Positions 16,934 to 25,033 of a DNA stretch of 64,000 bases are shown one piece after another. Below the pieces are notes generated by a model. It did not search any database. It was not told where the DNA came from and saw nothing but the letters and a program-made list of their open reading frames with translations. This DNA comes from Empedobacter brevis_A (GTDB lineage: Bacteria > Bacteroidota > Bacteroidia > Flavobacteriales > Weeksellaceae), in NCBI RefSeq assembly GCF_965118635.1, contig NZ_CBCPHV010000005.1, positions 1-64,000 of the forward strand, given 5' to 3'. Position 1 is the stretch's first letter; each line of letters opens with the position of its first letter. Made by a program: the position numbers and the translations under genes.

Positions 16934-19201
16934 ATGGAAGAACACTTGCCAAAACTCATTATCGATTTAGGATTAATTCTTTGTGTAGGCGCAGTAACAA
17001 CGCTTATTTTTAAACGTATCAACCAACCTCTTGTTTTAGGTTATATCATTGCCGGTTTTTTAGTTGGACCTCATTTTAGTTATGTTCCATCTGTTGCAGA
17101 AGAACATAATGTTGAGATTTGGGCAAAAATTGGTGTAATATTTTTACTTTTTAGTCTTGGTCTTGAATTTAGTTTCAAAAAGCTTCTCAATGTCGGTGGC
17201 TCCGCTTCTATTACAGCAATTGTAGAAATTATATGCATCGTAACAGTTGGTTATTTTGTTGGTCGATTTATGAATTGGTCCACAATGGATAGCATTTTCC
17301 TCGGTGGATTATTAGCCAGTTCTTCTACAACTATTATCATTAGAGCGTTTGATGAATTAGGACTAAAACGGAAAAAATTTGCAAATGTCGTTTTTGGAAT
17401 TCTAATTGTTGAAGATATCGTTGTCATTTTATTAATGGTAATGCTTTCTACAATGGCTGTTAGTCAACATTTTGACGGAGCCGAAATGATTAATTCCTTT
17501 ATAAAATTAGGCTTCTTTTTAGCTGTCTGGTTTATTGGAGGTATTTTTATTATTCCAACTTTTTTGCGCTCAATAAAAAAATATTTAGACGACGAAACAT
17601 TGCTAATTATTTCCATAGGACTTTGTCTTGGAATGGTATACATTGCAGATAGCGCAGGTTTCTCTATCGAATTAGGAGCTTTTGTTATGGGATCTATTCT
17701 TGCAGAAACTGTTTATGCAGAAAAAATTGAACACAACTTTCAATCAGTAAAAAACTTATTTGCAACTATATTTTTCATCTCAATTGGGATGATGATTGAT
17801 CCGATCTCAATGTATGAACACAAATGGGCAATTCTAATTGTTACATTGTTAACTATTATTGGAAAATTAATTTTTACAACTCTAGGAGCTATTATCTCAG
17901 GACAACCTTTAAAACAATCTGTGCAAGTTGGTATGAGCATGGCACAAATAGGTGAATTTGCATTTATTGTTGCTGGTCTGGGACTTTCTCTTGGTGTTAC
18001 CAGCGATTTTCTCTTCCCTGTTGCTGTCGGAGTTTCTGCTATTACAACTTTTACAACTCCATATTTGATTAAATCATCTGATAAAGTATATAAAATTTTA
18101 GAAAAAATTCTTCCTCAGAAATTTATTCAAGGAATTGAAAAATATTCAGCTGATACGCAACATATTCAAAATGAAAACAAATGGAAAGCTATTATAAAAC
18201 AAACCATTACAACTATTTTCACGAATGGAATAATTATTATTGCGATTACTTTAATTGTGAAAAGTTATGTATTGATTTTACTTACCGACTGGTTTACATT
18301 TTTTGGTGCGAGCTTAGTTAGTCTTATCCTAACGTTTATCTTATGTATTCCTTTCATTTGGGCAATAATTGGTAATCGCCCTAAAAGAGAAATTATAAAA
18401 GAATTTTGGGATGAATCTAATTACAATCGTGCTCCTATTATTGCGATTATTTTCATTCGTCTTTCATTAGTAATTGTTGCTGTTATTTTCATTTATAATC
18501 AATTTTTCTCGAGTACAATTGCGTCAATTATTCTAACAATTGGACTTCTTATTATGATGTATTTTCTCTCAAAATCATTCAATAAAGTTTACGATTATAT
18601 TCAGAAAAAATTTATTTATAATCTGAATGAACGCGAAATTTTGAGCAAAAGAAAAGAAGAGCGTATAAAAAAGGAAAAGTTCCAATATACTTGGGATAAC
18701 ACCCATATTTCTGATATGATTGTTCCTCAAAATGCAAACTTTATAGGTGTTCCTTTGGGAGAATTAGATTGGAGAACAAAATTTAAAATCAATATTGCTT
18801 ATATCAAACGAGGAGAACGAATAATCCAAACGCCAAATTCTGAATCTGTTTTATATCCTTTTGATAAGATCGGAATTATCGGAACCGATGAAAATATTCA
18901 ACGTTTCGAAAAATATTTACAAATCATTGGTGAAACTCCTCCAGAAAATAATGATTTGAAAAACACCGATAATTTCACTTTAGATAAAGTTGTAATTCCA
19001 GAAGATTTTTGTGAATTGGAACATAAATCAATTGGTTGGGTAAAAGATACCGCAAAAGGAATTATAGTTTCTATCGAACGTGATGGAGAAATGATTCACA
19101 ATCCAGATAGAAATGTTGAAATAAAATTGGGCGATTATCTCACAATTGTTGCCGATAAGAAAAATTTAAAAAGATTTATACAAGATTATAATTTAAAATA
19201 A
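16934..19201 (+). CDS. CPA2-family monovalent cation:proton antiporter with TrkA-C domains
   Basis: This 755-residue membrane protein carries the Na+/H+ exchanger fold at residues 1-380: LVLGYIIAGFLVGPHF near the start, LFSLGLEFSF, GGLLASSSTTIIIRAFDELG, IVEDIVVILLMVML and a late MSMAQIGEFAFIVAGLGLS. These are typical KefB/CPA2 segments. A second hydrophobic block (residues about 425-560) adds further membrane helices. Two RCK_C/TrkA-C modules follow (from about DMIVPQNANFIGVPLGELDW, then KVVIPEDFCELEHKSIGWVK). The full TrkA-N nucleotide-binding domain of KefB/KefC is not evident. It probably exchanges K+ or Na+ for protons under control of the TrkA-C domains. dinB follows after 18 bp and is probably co-transcribed. 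Confidence 0.85.
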   Translation: MEEHLPKLIIDLGLILCVGAVTTLIFKRINQPLVLGYIIAGFLVGPHFSYVPSVAEEHNVEIWAKIGVIFLLFSLGLEFSFKKLLNVGGSASITAIVEIICIVTVGYFVGRFMNWSTMDSIFLGGLLASSSTTIIIRAFDELGLKRKKFANVVFGILIVEDIVVILLMVMLSTMAVSQHFDGAEMINSFIKLGFFLAVWFIGGIFIIPTFLRSIKKYLDDETLLIISIGLCLGMVYIADSAGFSIELGAFVMGSILAETVYAEKIEHNFQSVKNLFATIFFISIGMMIDPISMYEHKWAILIVTLLTIIGKLIFTTLGAIISGQPLKQSVQVGMSMAQIGEFAFIVAGLGLSLGVTSDFLFPVAVGVSAITTFTTPYLIKSSDKVYKILEKILPQKFIQGIEKYSADTQHIQNENKWKAIIKQTITTIFTNGIIIIAITLIVKSYVLILLTDWFTFFGASLVSLILTFILCIPFIWAIIGNRPKREIIKEFWDESNYNRAPIIAIIFIRLSLVIVAVIFIYNQFFSSTIASIILTIGLLIMMYFLSKSFNKVYDYIQKKFIYNLNEREILSKRKEERIKKEKFQYTWDNTHISDMIVPQNANFIGVPLGELDWRTKFKINIAYIKRGERIIQTPNSESVLYPFDKIGIIGTDENIQRFEKYLQIIGETPPENNDLKNTDNFTLDKVVIPEDFCELEHKSIGWVKDTAKGIIVSIERDGEMIHNPDRNVEIKLGDYLTIVADKKNLKRFIQDYNLK

Positions 19202-19219
19202 AGGAAGTAATTTTACAAC

Positions 19220-20299
19220 ATGCAACGTAAAATTATTCACATCGATATGGATGCTTTTTATGCTTCTGTAGAACAACGTGATTTCCCAGAATTAAGAGGA
19301 AAATGTGTTGCTGTAGGTGGAAATGAAGAACGCGGTGTAATTGCAACTGCTAGCTACGAGGCAAGAAAATATGGTGTTGGTTCTGCAATGTCTTCTGTTG
19401 TGGCTAAACGAAAATGTCCACAATTGATATTTGTAAAACCTCGATTTCAAGTTTATAAAGAAGTTTCAAATCAAATTAGAGAAATATTCCTTGAATATAC
19501 TGATTTAGTTGAACCTTTATCTTTGGACGAAGCTTTTTTGGACGTCACAATTAATCATAAAAACATTGAAATTGCAACAGATATTGCAAACGAAATAAAA
19601 CAAAAAATAAAGGAACGAACAAACTTAACAGCTTCTGCTGGTGTTTCTTTTAATAAATTTTTAGCCAAAATTGCTTCTGATTATAATAAGCCAGATGGAC
19701 TTTATGTCATAACGCCAAAAATAGCTGATGATTTTATTGATAAACTTCCCATAAAAAAATTCCACGGAATTGGAAAAGTAACAGCCGAACGCATGCAAAT
19801 GATGGGAATTTATACTGGTTCAGATTTAAAGAAACTAGAATTAGAAAAACTTTTACGAGAATTCGGTAAATCTGGTCAATATTATTACAATATTGTTCGC
19901 GGTTTAGATTTTAGGGAAGTTAATCCTTCTAGAATTCGAAAATCATCTGGTTCAGAAACCACATTTAATAAAGATTTAGAAACGCTAGAAGAAATGCAAA
20001 TCGCTTTATTTCCTCTTATGGAAGATGTTTGGAATTGGTCACAAAAAACTTCGATTTATGGTAGAACAATTACTGTAAAAATAAAATTCAATGATTTTTC
20101 GGTTTCTACAAAAAGTAAATCAGCTTCATTTCCGATTAAAAATAGAGAACTTTTTGATCAAATTTGTTATGATTTATTATCCGAAGGTTACTCCTTAGAA
20201 AAGCCAGTTCGACTGTTAGGTGTTTCAATTTCTAATCTTTCAGATAACCAAAAAAAAATAGGGACTCAACTCGAAATTCCTTTTAAAGATATTTTCTAA
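19220..20299 (+). CDS. dinB: DNA polymerase IV (Y family)
   Basis: This is an error-prone translesion polymerase of 359 residues. The catalytic carboxylates are seen in IIHIDMDAFYASVEQRD (residues 4-20) and PLSLDEAFLDVT (near residue 100), and the steric-gate region YASVE is present. The helix-hairpin-helix thumb KKFHGIGKVTAERMQMMGIY and a little-finger domain follow. The C-terminus ends in GTQLEIPFKDIF, close to a QLxLF-type beta-clamp binding motif. It lies 18 bp behind the antiporter gene. No LexA-like box was recognised upstream. Confidence 0.92.
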   Translation: MQRKIIHIDMDAFYASVEQRDFPELRGKCVAVGGNEERGVIATASYEARKYGVGSAMSSVVAKRKCPQLIFVKPRFQVYKEVSNQIREIFLEYTDLVEPLSLDEAFLDVTINHKNIEIATDIANEIKQKIKERTNLTASAGVSFNKFLAKIASDYNKPDGLYVITPKIADDFIDKLPIKKFHGIGKVTAERMQMMGIYTGSDLKKLELEKLLREFGKSGQYYYNIVRGLDFREVNPSRIRKSSGSETTFNKDLETLEEMQIALFPLMEDVWNWSQKTSIYGRTITVKIKFNDFSVSTKSKSASFPIKNRELFDQICYDLLSEGYSLEKPVRLLGVSISNLSDNQKKIGTQLEIPFKDIF

Positions 20300-20554
20300 A
20301 AATTTGAACATTATTTTATTTTTCCGAAATAATAAAAGATTAATTATTTAAAATCAATATTTTAAATCAAAAACAATTAACTTAATACAAGAACACTTTG
20401 TAGACACTTTATTTCATTTTTTAAAAAAACTGTAGACACTTTGAAGATAGCATATATTTTTTATTGTAGTTTTTATTGAAGACATTTGTACCAACAAATA
20501 AAAACGTTTGTTATCGCTTTCTAAGATTACTAACCAACAACCGAACTAAAAAGC

Positions 20555-20648
20555 TATTTGATGAATCTAACCAGTTTATCAGAAAAACCTAAACCAAAAA
20601 AATTTATTTGATAAATCTAACCAATTTATCAAAACTACCTAAACCAAA
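20555..20648. repeat. Two 44-bp direct repeats, 50-bp period
   Basis: Copies at 20555-20598 and 20605-20648 share TATTTGATRAATCTAACC, then RTTTATCA and ACCTAAACCAAA. They differ at a few positions. They lie outside genes, just past the terminator of aguA on the minus-strand side. Confidence 0.85.
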
Positions 20649-20650
20649 TT

Positions 20651-20683
20651 AAAAAAGCTGAGTTAACCAAACTCAGCTTTTTT
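20651..20683 (-). terminator. Terminator of the aguB-bla-aguA operon
   Basis: A perfect 14-bp stem AAAAAAGCTGAGTT/AACTCAGCTTTTTT with a 5-base loop sits directly past the aguA stop. It is symmetric and could also stop read-through from dinB. Confidence 0.9.
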
Positions 20684-20704
20684 GTTTATTAAAATATCTA
20701 AAAA

Positions 20705-21766
20705 TTAAATTTTAGGTTCTTGTTGACTTAAACAATGAAAAGATCCTAACCCCCAAATAATATCTGTAGAATCTATTCCTACAACTTTACGATCTGGGAA
20801 ACACTTTTGAATTATATCCAAAGCTATCGCATCTTTTGCACAACGATAAGTTGGCACAATGACTGATTTATTAGCAATATAAAAATTTGCATAAGAAGCT
20901 GGTAAACGTTCACCTTCACAATAAACAGCATCTGGCATTGGTAATTGAATGATATTTAAAGAACGGCCGTCTTCTAATTTCATTTCTTGTAATTGACGAA
21001 GATTTACTTGCAACAATTCGTAATTATCGTCTGTTTCATCTGTTTCAACAACTGTTAAAACTGTATCTTCATTTACAAAACGAATTGTATCATCAATATG
21101 TCCATCTGTATCATCACCAACAATTCCGTCTTCTACCCACAGAATTTGAGAAACTCCGTAATAATTTCTTAAAAACTCTTCAATTTGATCTTGAGAATAT
21201 TCTGGATTACGATTTTCGTTCAACAAACAAGATTTTGATGTCATTAACGTATTTTTTCCATTAAATTCTACAGAACCTCCTTCCATAATAATTCCTGGAT
21301 AAAAAACAGGTAGATTAAACTCTGCTCCTATTTTTGTTGGTACAATATCGTCATTCTCGAAAGGTGGATATTTTCCTCCCCAAGCATTAAATCCCCAATC
21401 CACAATAACTTTTGGATTATCAGGATTATTTTTATTTAACAAAAATGCAGGACCATGATCACGGCACCATGCATCGTTTGTTTCATTGAAATAAAATTCT
21501 ACTTGTGACAAATCTGCATCCGTTTTCTCAATAAAAGACAAAGCAAAAGCTTTCATTTCTTCGTCTTTGACATTAATACGAACTTTTTCTCCTTTCGATA
21601 ATTCAGCAATAAATTCAGCATAAGCTGGATAAATGAACTGAATACGATCTGGCCAAGATTCTTCTTTGTGTGGCCAAGAAAGCCAAGTTGCTTCGTGCAC
21701 TTCCCATTCGGCAGGAAATCTATATCCTAAATCTTTTGGGAATTTTGATGTATCTATTGTGTTCAA
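20705..21766 (-). CDS. aguA: Agmatine deiminase
   Basis: This 353-residue enzyme converts agmatine to N-carbamoylputrescine and ammonia, the first step of the AguA/AguB route to putrescine. Family marks are PAEWEVHEATWLSWPHKEESW near the N-terminus (shown in two parts: PAEWEVHEATW and LSWPHKEESW), EGGSVEFNGKNTLMTSKSCL (EGG motif), GDDTDGHIDD with the catalytic histidine, and the catalytic cysteine in GLGSFHCLSQQEP at the C-terminus. The start is a TTG at 21766, one base after the stop of the beta-lactamase gene; no ATG fits the family's N-terminus. It is the last gene of the aguB-bla-aguA operon. Confidence 0.93.
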   Translation of the reverse strand: MNTIDTSKFPKDLGYRFPAEWEVHEATWLSWPHKEESWPDRIQFIYPAYAEFIAELSKGEKVRINVKDEEMKAFALSFIEKTDADLSQVEFYFNETNDAWCRDHGPAFLLNKNNPDNPKVIVDWGFNAWGGKYPPFENDDIVPTKIGAEFNLPVFYPGIIMEGGSVEFNGKNTLMTSKSCLLNENRNPEYSQDQIEEFLRNYYGVSQILWVEDGIVGDDTDGHIDDTIRFVNEDTVLTVVETDETDDNYELLQVNLRQLQEMKLEDGRSLNIIQLPMPDAVYCEGERLPASYANFYIANKSVIVPTYRCAKDAIALDIIQKCFPDRKVVGIDSTDIIWGLGSFHCLSQQEPKI

Positions 21767-21767
21767 T

Positions 21768-22475
21768 TTATTTTTTTTCTAAAAGTTTAAACGTATTTTC
21801 GATATGTCCACTCGCTTTCCAATTATCATGTCCTGGAATAACTTGTTTAATAACTGGATGTTTCAAAATTAATTTCTGTACCGTTTTTGGCCATTCAGCA
21901 ATATTAGCTTCGCCAGTATAACCTAGATTTACAGCATTAGCTCCTTTTATTAAACAACCTCCATCCAAAACTTTATATTTCGGAAACCAAACCACAACAT
22001 TATCAGTTGTATGTCCTTCTCCAAAGTACTCAACAACAAATTTTTCTTTTCCAAACTTGTATGTTTTTCCTAATTCAATCTCAAATTTTGAAGTTGCTTT
22101 TCGTTCTTTTCTTAATTTCTCATTTGTGAAAGAAGTTGCATAAGTAGGAATCTTCAACTCATTATAAAAACTCAAATCTCCAGCTCTATCTTCATGCGAA
22201 TGTGTTACAAAAACAGCAATAATTGGCAAATGATACTTCTTTTGTAAAATATCATTTAATTCTTGATACTGAGATTTTTGCCAAGGAACATCAAATAAAA
22301 CAATTCCTTTATTTGTTACCAAATACATTCCATTTGCGTTGTATTCTACAGCGTTAAAAGCATTAAATGTTTGATATACAAATAGATTATTATTAATTGA
22401 ATCAATTTGAATTGGTTTTATTTGACCAAATGCAAAACTTCCTATTAATAGAATGAGTGAAAATAATTTTTTCAT
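21768..22475 (-). CDS. Subclass B1 metallo-beta-lactamase, EBR-like
   Basis: This zinc enzyme of 235 residues hydrolyses beta-lactams, in this family usually including carbapenems. It has a signal peptide (residues 1-17, ending in FAFGQ), so it acts in the periplasm. All B1 zinc ligands are present: His92, His94 and Asp96 in THSHEDRAGD, His155 in GEGHTTDN, Cys174 in DGGCLIKG and His216 in PGHDNW. The cysteine and HxHxD set excludes subclasses B2 and B3. The overall sequence resembles the EBR enzymes of Empedobacter; identity was not computed. The ATG at 22475 overlaps the aguB stop by one base (TAATG); a longer frame reaching 22547 is rejected because it would put 24 residues before the signal peptide. 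Confidence 0.92.
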   Translation of the reverse strand: MKKLFSLILLIGSFAFGQIKPIQIDSINNNLFVYQTFNAFNAVEYNANGMYLVTNKGIVLFDVPWQKSQYQELNDILQKKYHLPIIAVFVTHSHEDRAGDLSFYNELKIPTYATSFTNEKLRKERKATSKFEIELGKTYKFGKEKFVVEYFGEGHTTDNVVVWFPKYKVLDGGCLIKGANAVNLGYTGEANIAEWPKTVQKLILKHPVIKQVIPGHDNWKASGHIENTFKLLEKK

Positions 22476-23350
22476 TAATCTTCGTCCAAAAAGCGTTTTG
22501 TAATTGGCTGATAAGAATCTATACGGCGATCTCTTAAGAAAGGCCAATGTTTACGGAAGAAATCAGATTCATTCAAATCGATTTCAACCACTTCTGTTTC
22601 TTCTTTATCATGAGTTGCTAAATACAATAATTTCCCTTGAGCATTTGTTGCAAAAGAACCTCCCCAGAATTTCATCGCTCCATCTTGTTCAAAACCAACT
22701 CGATTTACAGAAATAACAGGAACACCATTTGCTACTGCATGCGAACGTTGTATTGTTTGCCAAGCATTGTATTGATCTTGATTTGTTTCTTCGTCTTGTG
22801 TTGTATCCCAACCAATCGCAGTTGGATAGAATAAAATTTCTGCTCCCATTAAAGCTGTTATACGAGAAGCTTCTGGATACCATTGATCCCAACAAATTAG
22901 TACACCAATTTTACCAAATTTAGTATTAAAAACTTTGTAACCTAAATCACCTGGAGTAAAATAAAACTTCTCATAAAATGCAGGATCATCTGGAATATGC
23001 ATTTTTCGGTATTTGCCTAAATACTCTCCATCTGCATCTAAAATAGCAGTTGTATTATGGTATAAACCTTGAGCACGTTTTTCGAATAACGAAGCAATAA
23101 TCACCACTCCCAATTCTTTTGCTACTGCTGATAACGCATCTGTCGATGGACCAGGAATTGCTTCTGCTAAATCGAAATTATCATAATCTTCGACATCACA
23201 AAAATATAATGAAGTAAACAATTCTTGCAAACAAACTATTTGTGCTCCTTTTGCAGCAGCCACTTTTATTTGTTCAATTGCTTTGTTTAAATTTTCTTGT
23301 TTGTTATTAGTACAAGTCATTTGTACCATTCCAACTTTAACTTTTGCCAT
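22475..23350 (-). CDS. aguB: N-carbamoylputrescine amidase
   Basis: This 291-residue nitrilase-superfamily amidase hydrolyses N-carbamoylputrescine to putrescine, CO2 and ammonia. The catalytic Glu-Lys-Cys triad is visible: Glu in IVCLQELFTSLYFC, Lys in YRKMHIPDDPAFYEKFYF and Cys in GVLICWDQWYPEASR. The C-terminal segment FWGGSFATNAQGKLL is typical for the AguB branch. With aguA it completes the agmatine-to-putrescine pathway. It is the first gene of its operon, with a candidate promoter at 23387-23394, and shares one base with the beta-lactamase start. Confidence 0.93.
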   Translation of the reverse strand: MAKVKVGMVQMTCTNNKQENLNKAIEQIKVAAAKGAQIVCLQELFTSLYFCDVEDYDNFDLAEAIPGPSTDALSAVAKELGVVIIASLFEKRAQGLYHNTTAILDADGEYLGKYRKMHIPDDPAFYEKFYFTPGDLGYKVFNTKFGKIGVLICWDQWYPEASRITALMGAEILFYPTAIGWDTTQDEETNQDQYNAWQTIQRSHAVANGVPVISVNRVGFEQDGAMKFWGGSFATNAQGKLLYLATHDKEETEVVEIDLNESDFFRKHWPFLRDRRIDSYQPITKRFLDED

Positions 23351-23386
23351 TTTAAAACAGGTCTAAAAAAAATGAATAATAATTGA

Positions 23387-23394
23387 CAAAAATA
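23387..23394 (-). promoter_or_regulatory. -7 promoter element of the aguB operon
   Basis: On the minus strand TATTTTTG matches TANNTTTG, 36 bases before the aguB ATG. No clear -33 TTTG was found. Confidence 0.45.
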
Positions 23395-23569
23395 AAGAAA
23401 TTAGTAGGATTTAATGTATTAGAATACATATTTAAGAATATTTTATGCAAAAAATAAATTCTCTCAAACTTATCTAAAAATGCTATTTTGAATGAATTTT
23501 TAAGAAAATTTTAAAAAAGTTTACATTAATATTATAATTTTTAACAACTCTTTATTAAATTGTAACTTA

Positions 23570-23577
23570 TAATTTTG
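23570..23577 (+). promoter_or_regulatory. -7 promoter element of the first DUF5715 gene
   Basis: TAATTTTG matches TANNTTTG and ends 19 bases before the ATG at 23597. Confidence 0.55.
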
Positions 23578-23596
23578 TCACGTAATAATTTAGAAC

Positions 23597-24241
23597 ATGA
23601 AAAAATTAATTGCTCTTTCCTGCCTTTTTAGCGGAATTTTTATTTCAGCTCAAAGTCAAGAAAGTTACATTTTAGCAGAAAATTCAGCCTCTTCATCAAC
23701 TTCTATCGTTACAAAGAAAGTAACTTATCTCGACCATTTAATGGCTGCAGAATCTTTCAATATCCCTATGGTTAAGAGTTTTGATGATATTGAAGGGTTA
23801 GTTATAATGAAAAAATTGGTTGCAATTCCAGAAGAAGGAAATGGCTATACAATTGAAAAGTTAACACATAGTAAAGCTTTTTTAAATAATAGAGCAAAAA
23901 CTATTTTAGAAAAAATTGCTTCTAAGTTTTTAGAAGAAAATAACGCAACAATTACGGTTACTTCACTAACACGATCAGAAGAAAGTCAGGCAAGTTTAAG
24001 GCGAGTAAATAGCAACGCCGCAAAAGGCGATAGTTCTCATAACTATGGTGCTTCCTTTGATTTGTCTTATACAAAATTCAATAATAAATATACCTATAAC
24101 AAAACACATCGTGCTAATTTAGAAGCTATTCTAAAACAACTACAAGATGATGGTAAAATATATTATATTAAAGAATATAGACAACACTGTTTTCATGTAA
24201 CAGTTAGAAATCCAGATCAATTTAAATCAACAACTATGTAA
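23597..24241 (+). CDS. DUF5715-family secreted protein, M15-peptidase-like (copy 1)
   Basis: This 214-residue exported protein has a signal peptide ending in FISAQ near residue 19. The core (residues about 100-205) carries TVTSLTRSEESQASL, then GDSSHNYGASFDLSY and CFHVTVRN. The SxHxxGxxxDxxY and CFHV motifs mirror the zinc-binding His, Asp and His of VanY/D-Ala-D-Ala carboxypeptidase (M15) folds. A periplasmic peptidoglycan peptidase role is likely but unproved. The next gene is a paralogue with the same motifs. Confidence 0.75.
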   Translation: MKKLIALSCLFSGIFISAQSQESYILAENSASSSTSIVTKKVTYLDHLMAAESFNIPMVKSFDDIEGLVIMKKLVAIPEEGNGYTIEKLTHSKAFLNNRAKTILEKIASKFLEENNATITVTSLTRSEESQASLRRVNSNAAKGDSSHNYGASFDLSYTKFNNKYTYNKTHRANLEAILKQLQDDGKIYYIKEYRQHCFHVTVRNPDQFKSTTM

Positions 24242-24259
24242 TTTATAAAAGTTCTTTTC

Positions 24260-24267
24260 TATTTTTG
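24260..24267 (+). promoter_or_regulatory. -7 promoter element of the second DUF5715 gene
   Basis: TATTTTTG matches TANNTTTG and ends 17 bases before the ATG at 24285, so copy 2 may have its own promoter. Confidence 0.5.
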
Positions 24268-24284
24268 CAGAAGAGAATTGAATC

Positions 24285-24866
24285 ATGAAACAATTTTTAA
24301 CAACGTTTTTTATTTACTTTTCTTTATTTGGTTATGCACAATCACGAGTTGTTATTGAACCTTCTAAAGAATATGTTCAGCATTTAAATGCCGCAAAATC
24401 TCATAAAATTGAGTTGATTGATGGTGATAAAAAACTGAACAAATACATTAACCAAGGAAAATTGGTTAAAATAAAACAACGTGGTTATGGTTGGCGAGTT
24501 GGAGATTTAACACATAGTCATTCCTATCTTGTACCAAAAGGACGAGATATTTTGACAAGTATTGCAAGTGATTTTGTCAAATCAACTGGTCAAAATTTTT
24601 TCGTTGTTACTTCGATGACGCGAACGCTTCATGATCAAAATCGTTTGAGAGGAATTAATAGAAATGCATCTTCCAACGATAGTTCTCATAATTTTGGTGC
24701 TGCTTTTGATATTTCTTATGTAAGATTTAATCATAAGATAAGACCTGATTCTAAGCTTGAGAAAGCTTTAGAAGATGTTCTTAAAAATTATGTCAGAGCA
24801 GGAAAAATCTATTATGTAAAAGAATCTAAAATAAAATGTTTTCATATTATCGTTCGGAATTATTAA
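24285..24866 (+). CDS. DUF5715-family secreted protein, M15-peptidase-like (copy 2)
   Basis: This 193-residue paralogue of the preceding gene has a signal peptide (ending near SLFGYAQ). It shares the motifs VTSMTRTLHDQNRLRGINRN, NDSSHNFGAAFDISYVRFNH and CFHIIVRNY. The putative zinc ligands are therefore kept. It differs from copy 1 in a shorter N-terminal region and a C-terminus that stops right after the last motif. It has its own promoter-like element, and its stop lies inside a terminator hairpin. Confidence 0.75.
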   Translation: MKQFLTTFFIYFSLFGYAQSRVVIEPSKEYVQHLNAAKSHKIELIDGDKKLNKYINQGKLVKIKQRGYGWRVGDLTHSHSYLVPKGRDILTSIASDFVKSTGQNFFVVTSMTRTLHDQNRLRGINRNASSNDSSHNFGAAFDISYVRFNHKIRPDSKLEKALEDVLKNYVRAGKIYYVKESKIKCFHIIVRNY

Positions 24867-24885
24867 TTCTGAACGATTTTTTTTA
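24849..24885 (+). terminator. Terminator overlapping the DUF5715 copy-2 stop
   Basis: ATCGTTCGGAATT (24849-24861) and AATTCTGAACGAT (24865-24877) pair with one mismatch and a 3-base loop, followed by eight T. The left arm lies within the coding sequence. Confidence 0.85.
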
Positions 24886-25033
24886 TCCAAAATATTCTAA
24901 AAAACATCCAATAAAAATTATTTCGAAACAAATTTCAAATTTACCATTATTTAATCTTTACTTATTGTTGAATTAATCTTAAAGCTGTTTAAAATGTAGA
25001 ATTTTAACATCTACAAAACAAGAGATTCACACA

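Larger units (their letters stand above)
20300..20704. other. Intergenic region with short direct repeats
   Basis: No gene is seen. TGTAGACACTTT occurs twice 32 bp apart (20399 and 20431). A longer repeat pair lies at 20555-20648, and the aguA terminator at 20651-20683. Confidence 0.6.

Noticed and set aside
21768..22475. Recent mobile acquisition of the beta-lactamase
   Set aside because: There are no IS, integron or attachment sequences, the gene boundaries overlap its neighbours by single bases and its base composition looks like theirs.
22475..22547. Longer N-terminus for the beta-lactamase
   Set aside because: It would place 24 residues encoded inside aguB before a perfect signal peptide; the ATG at 22475 fits a TAATG junction.
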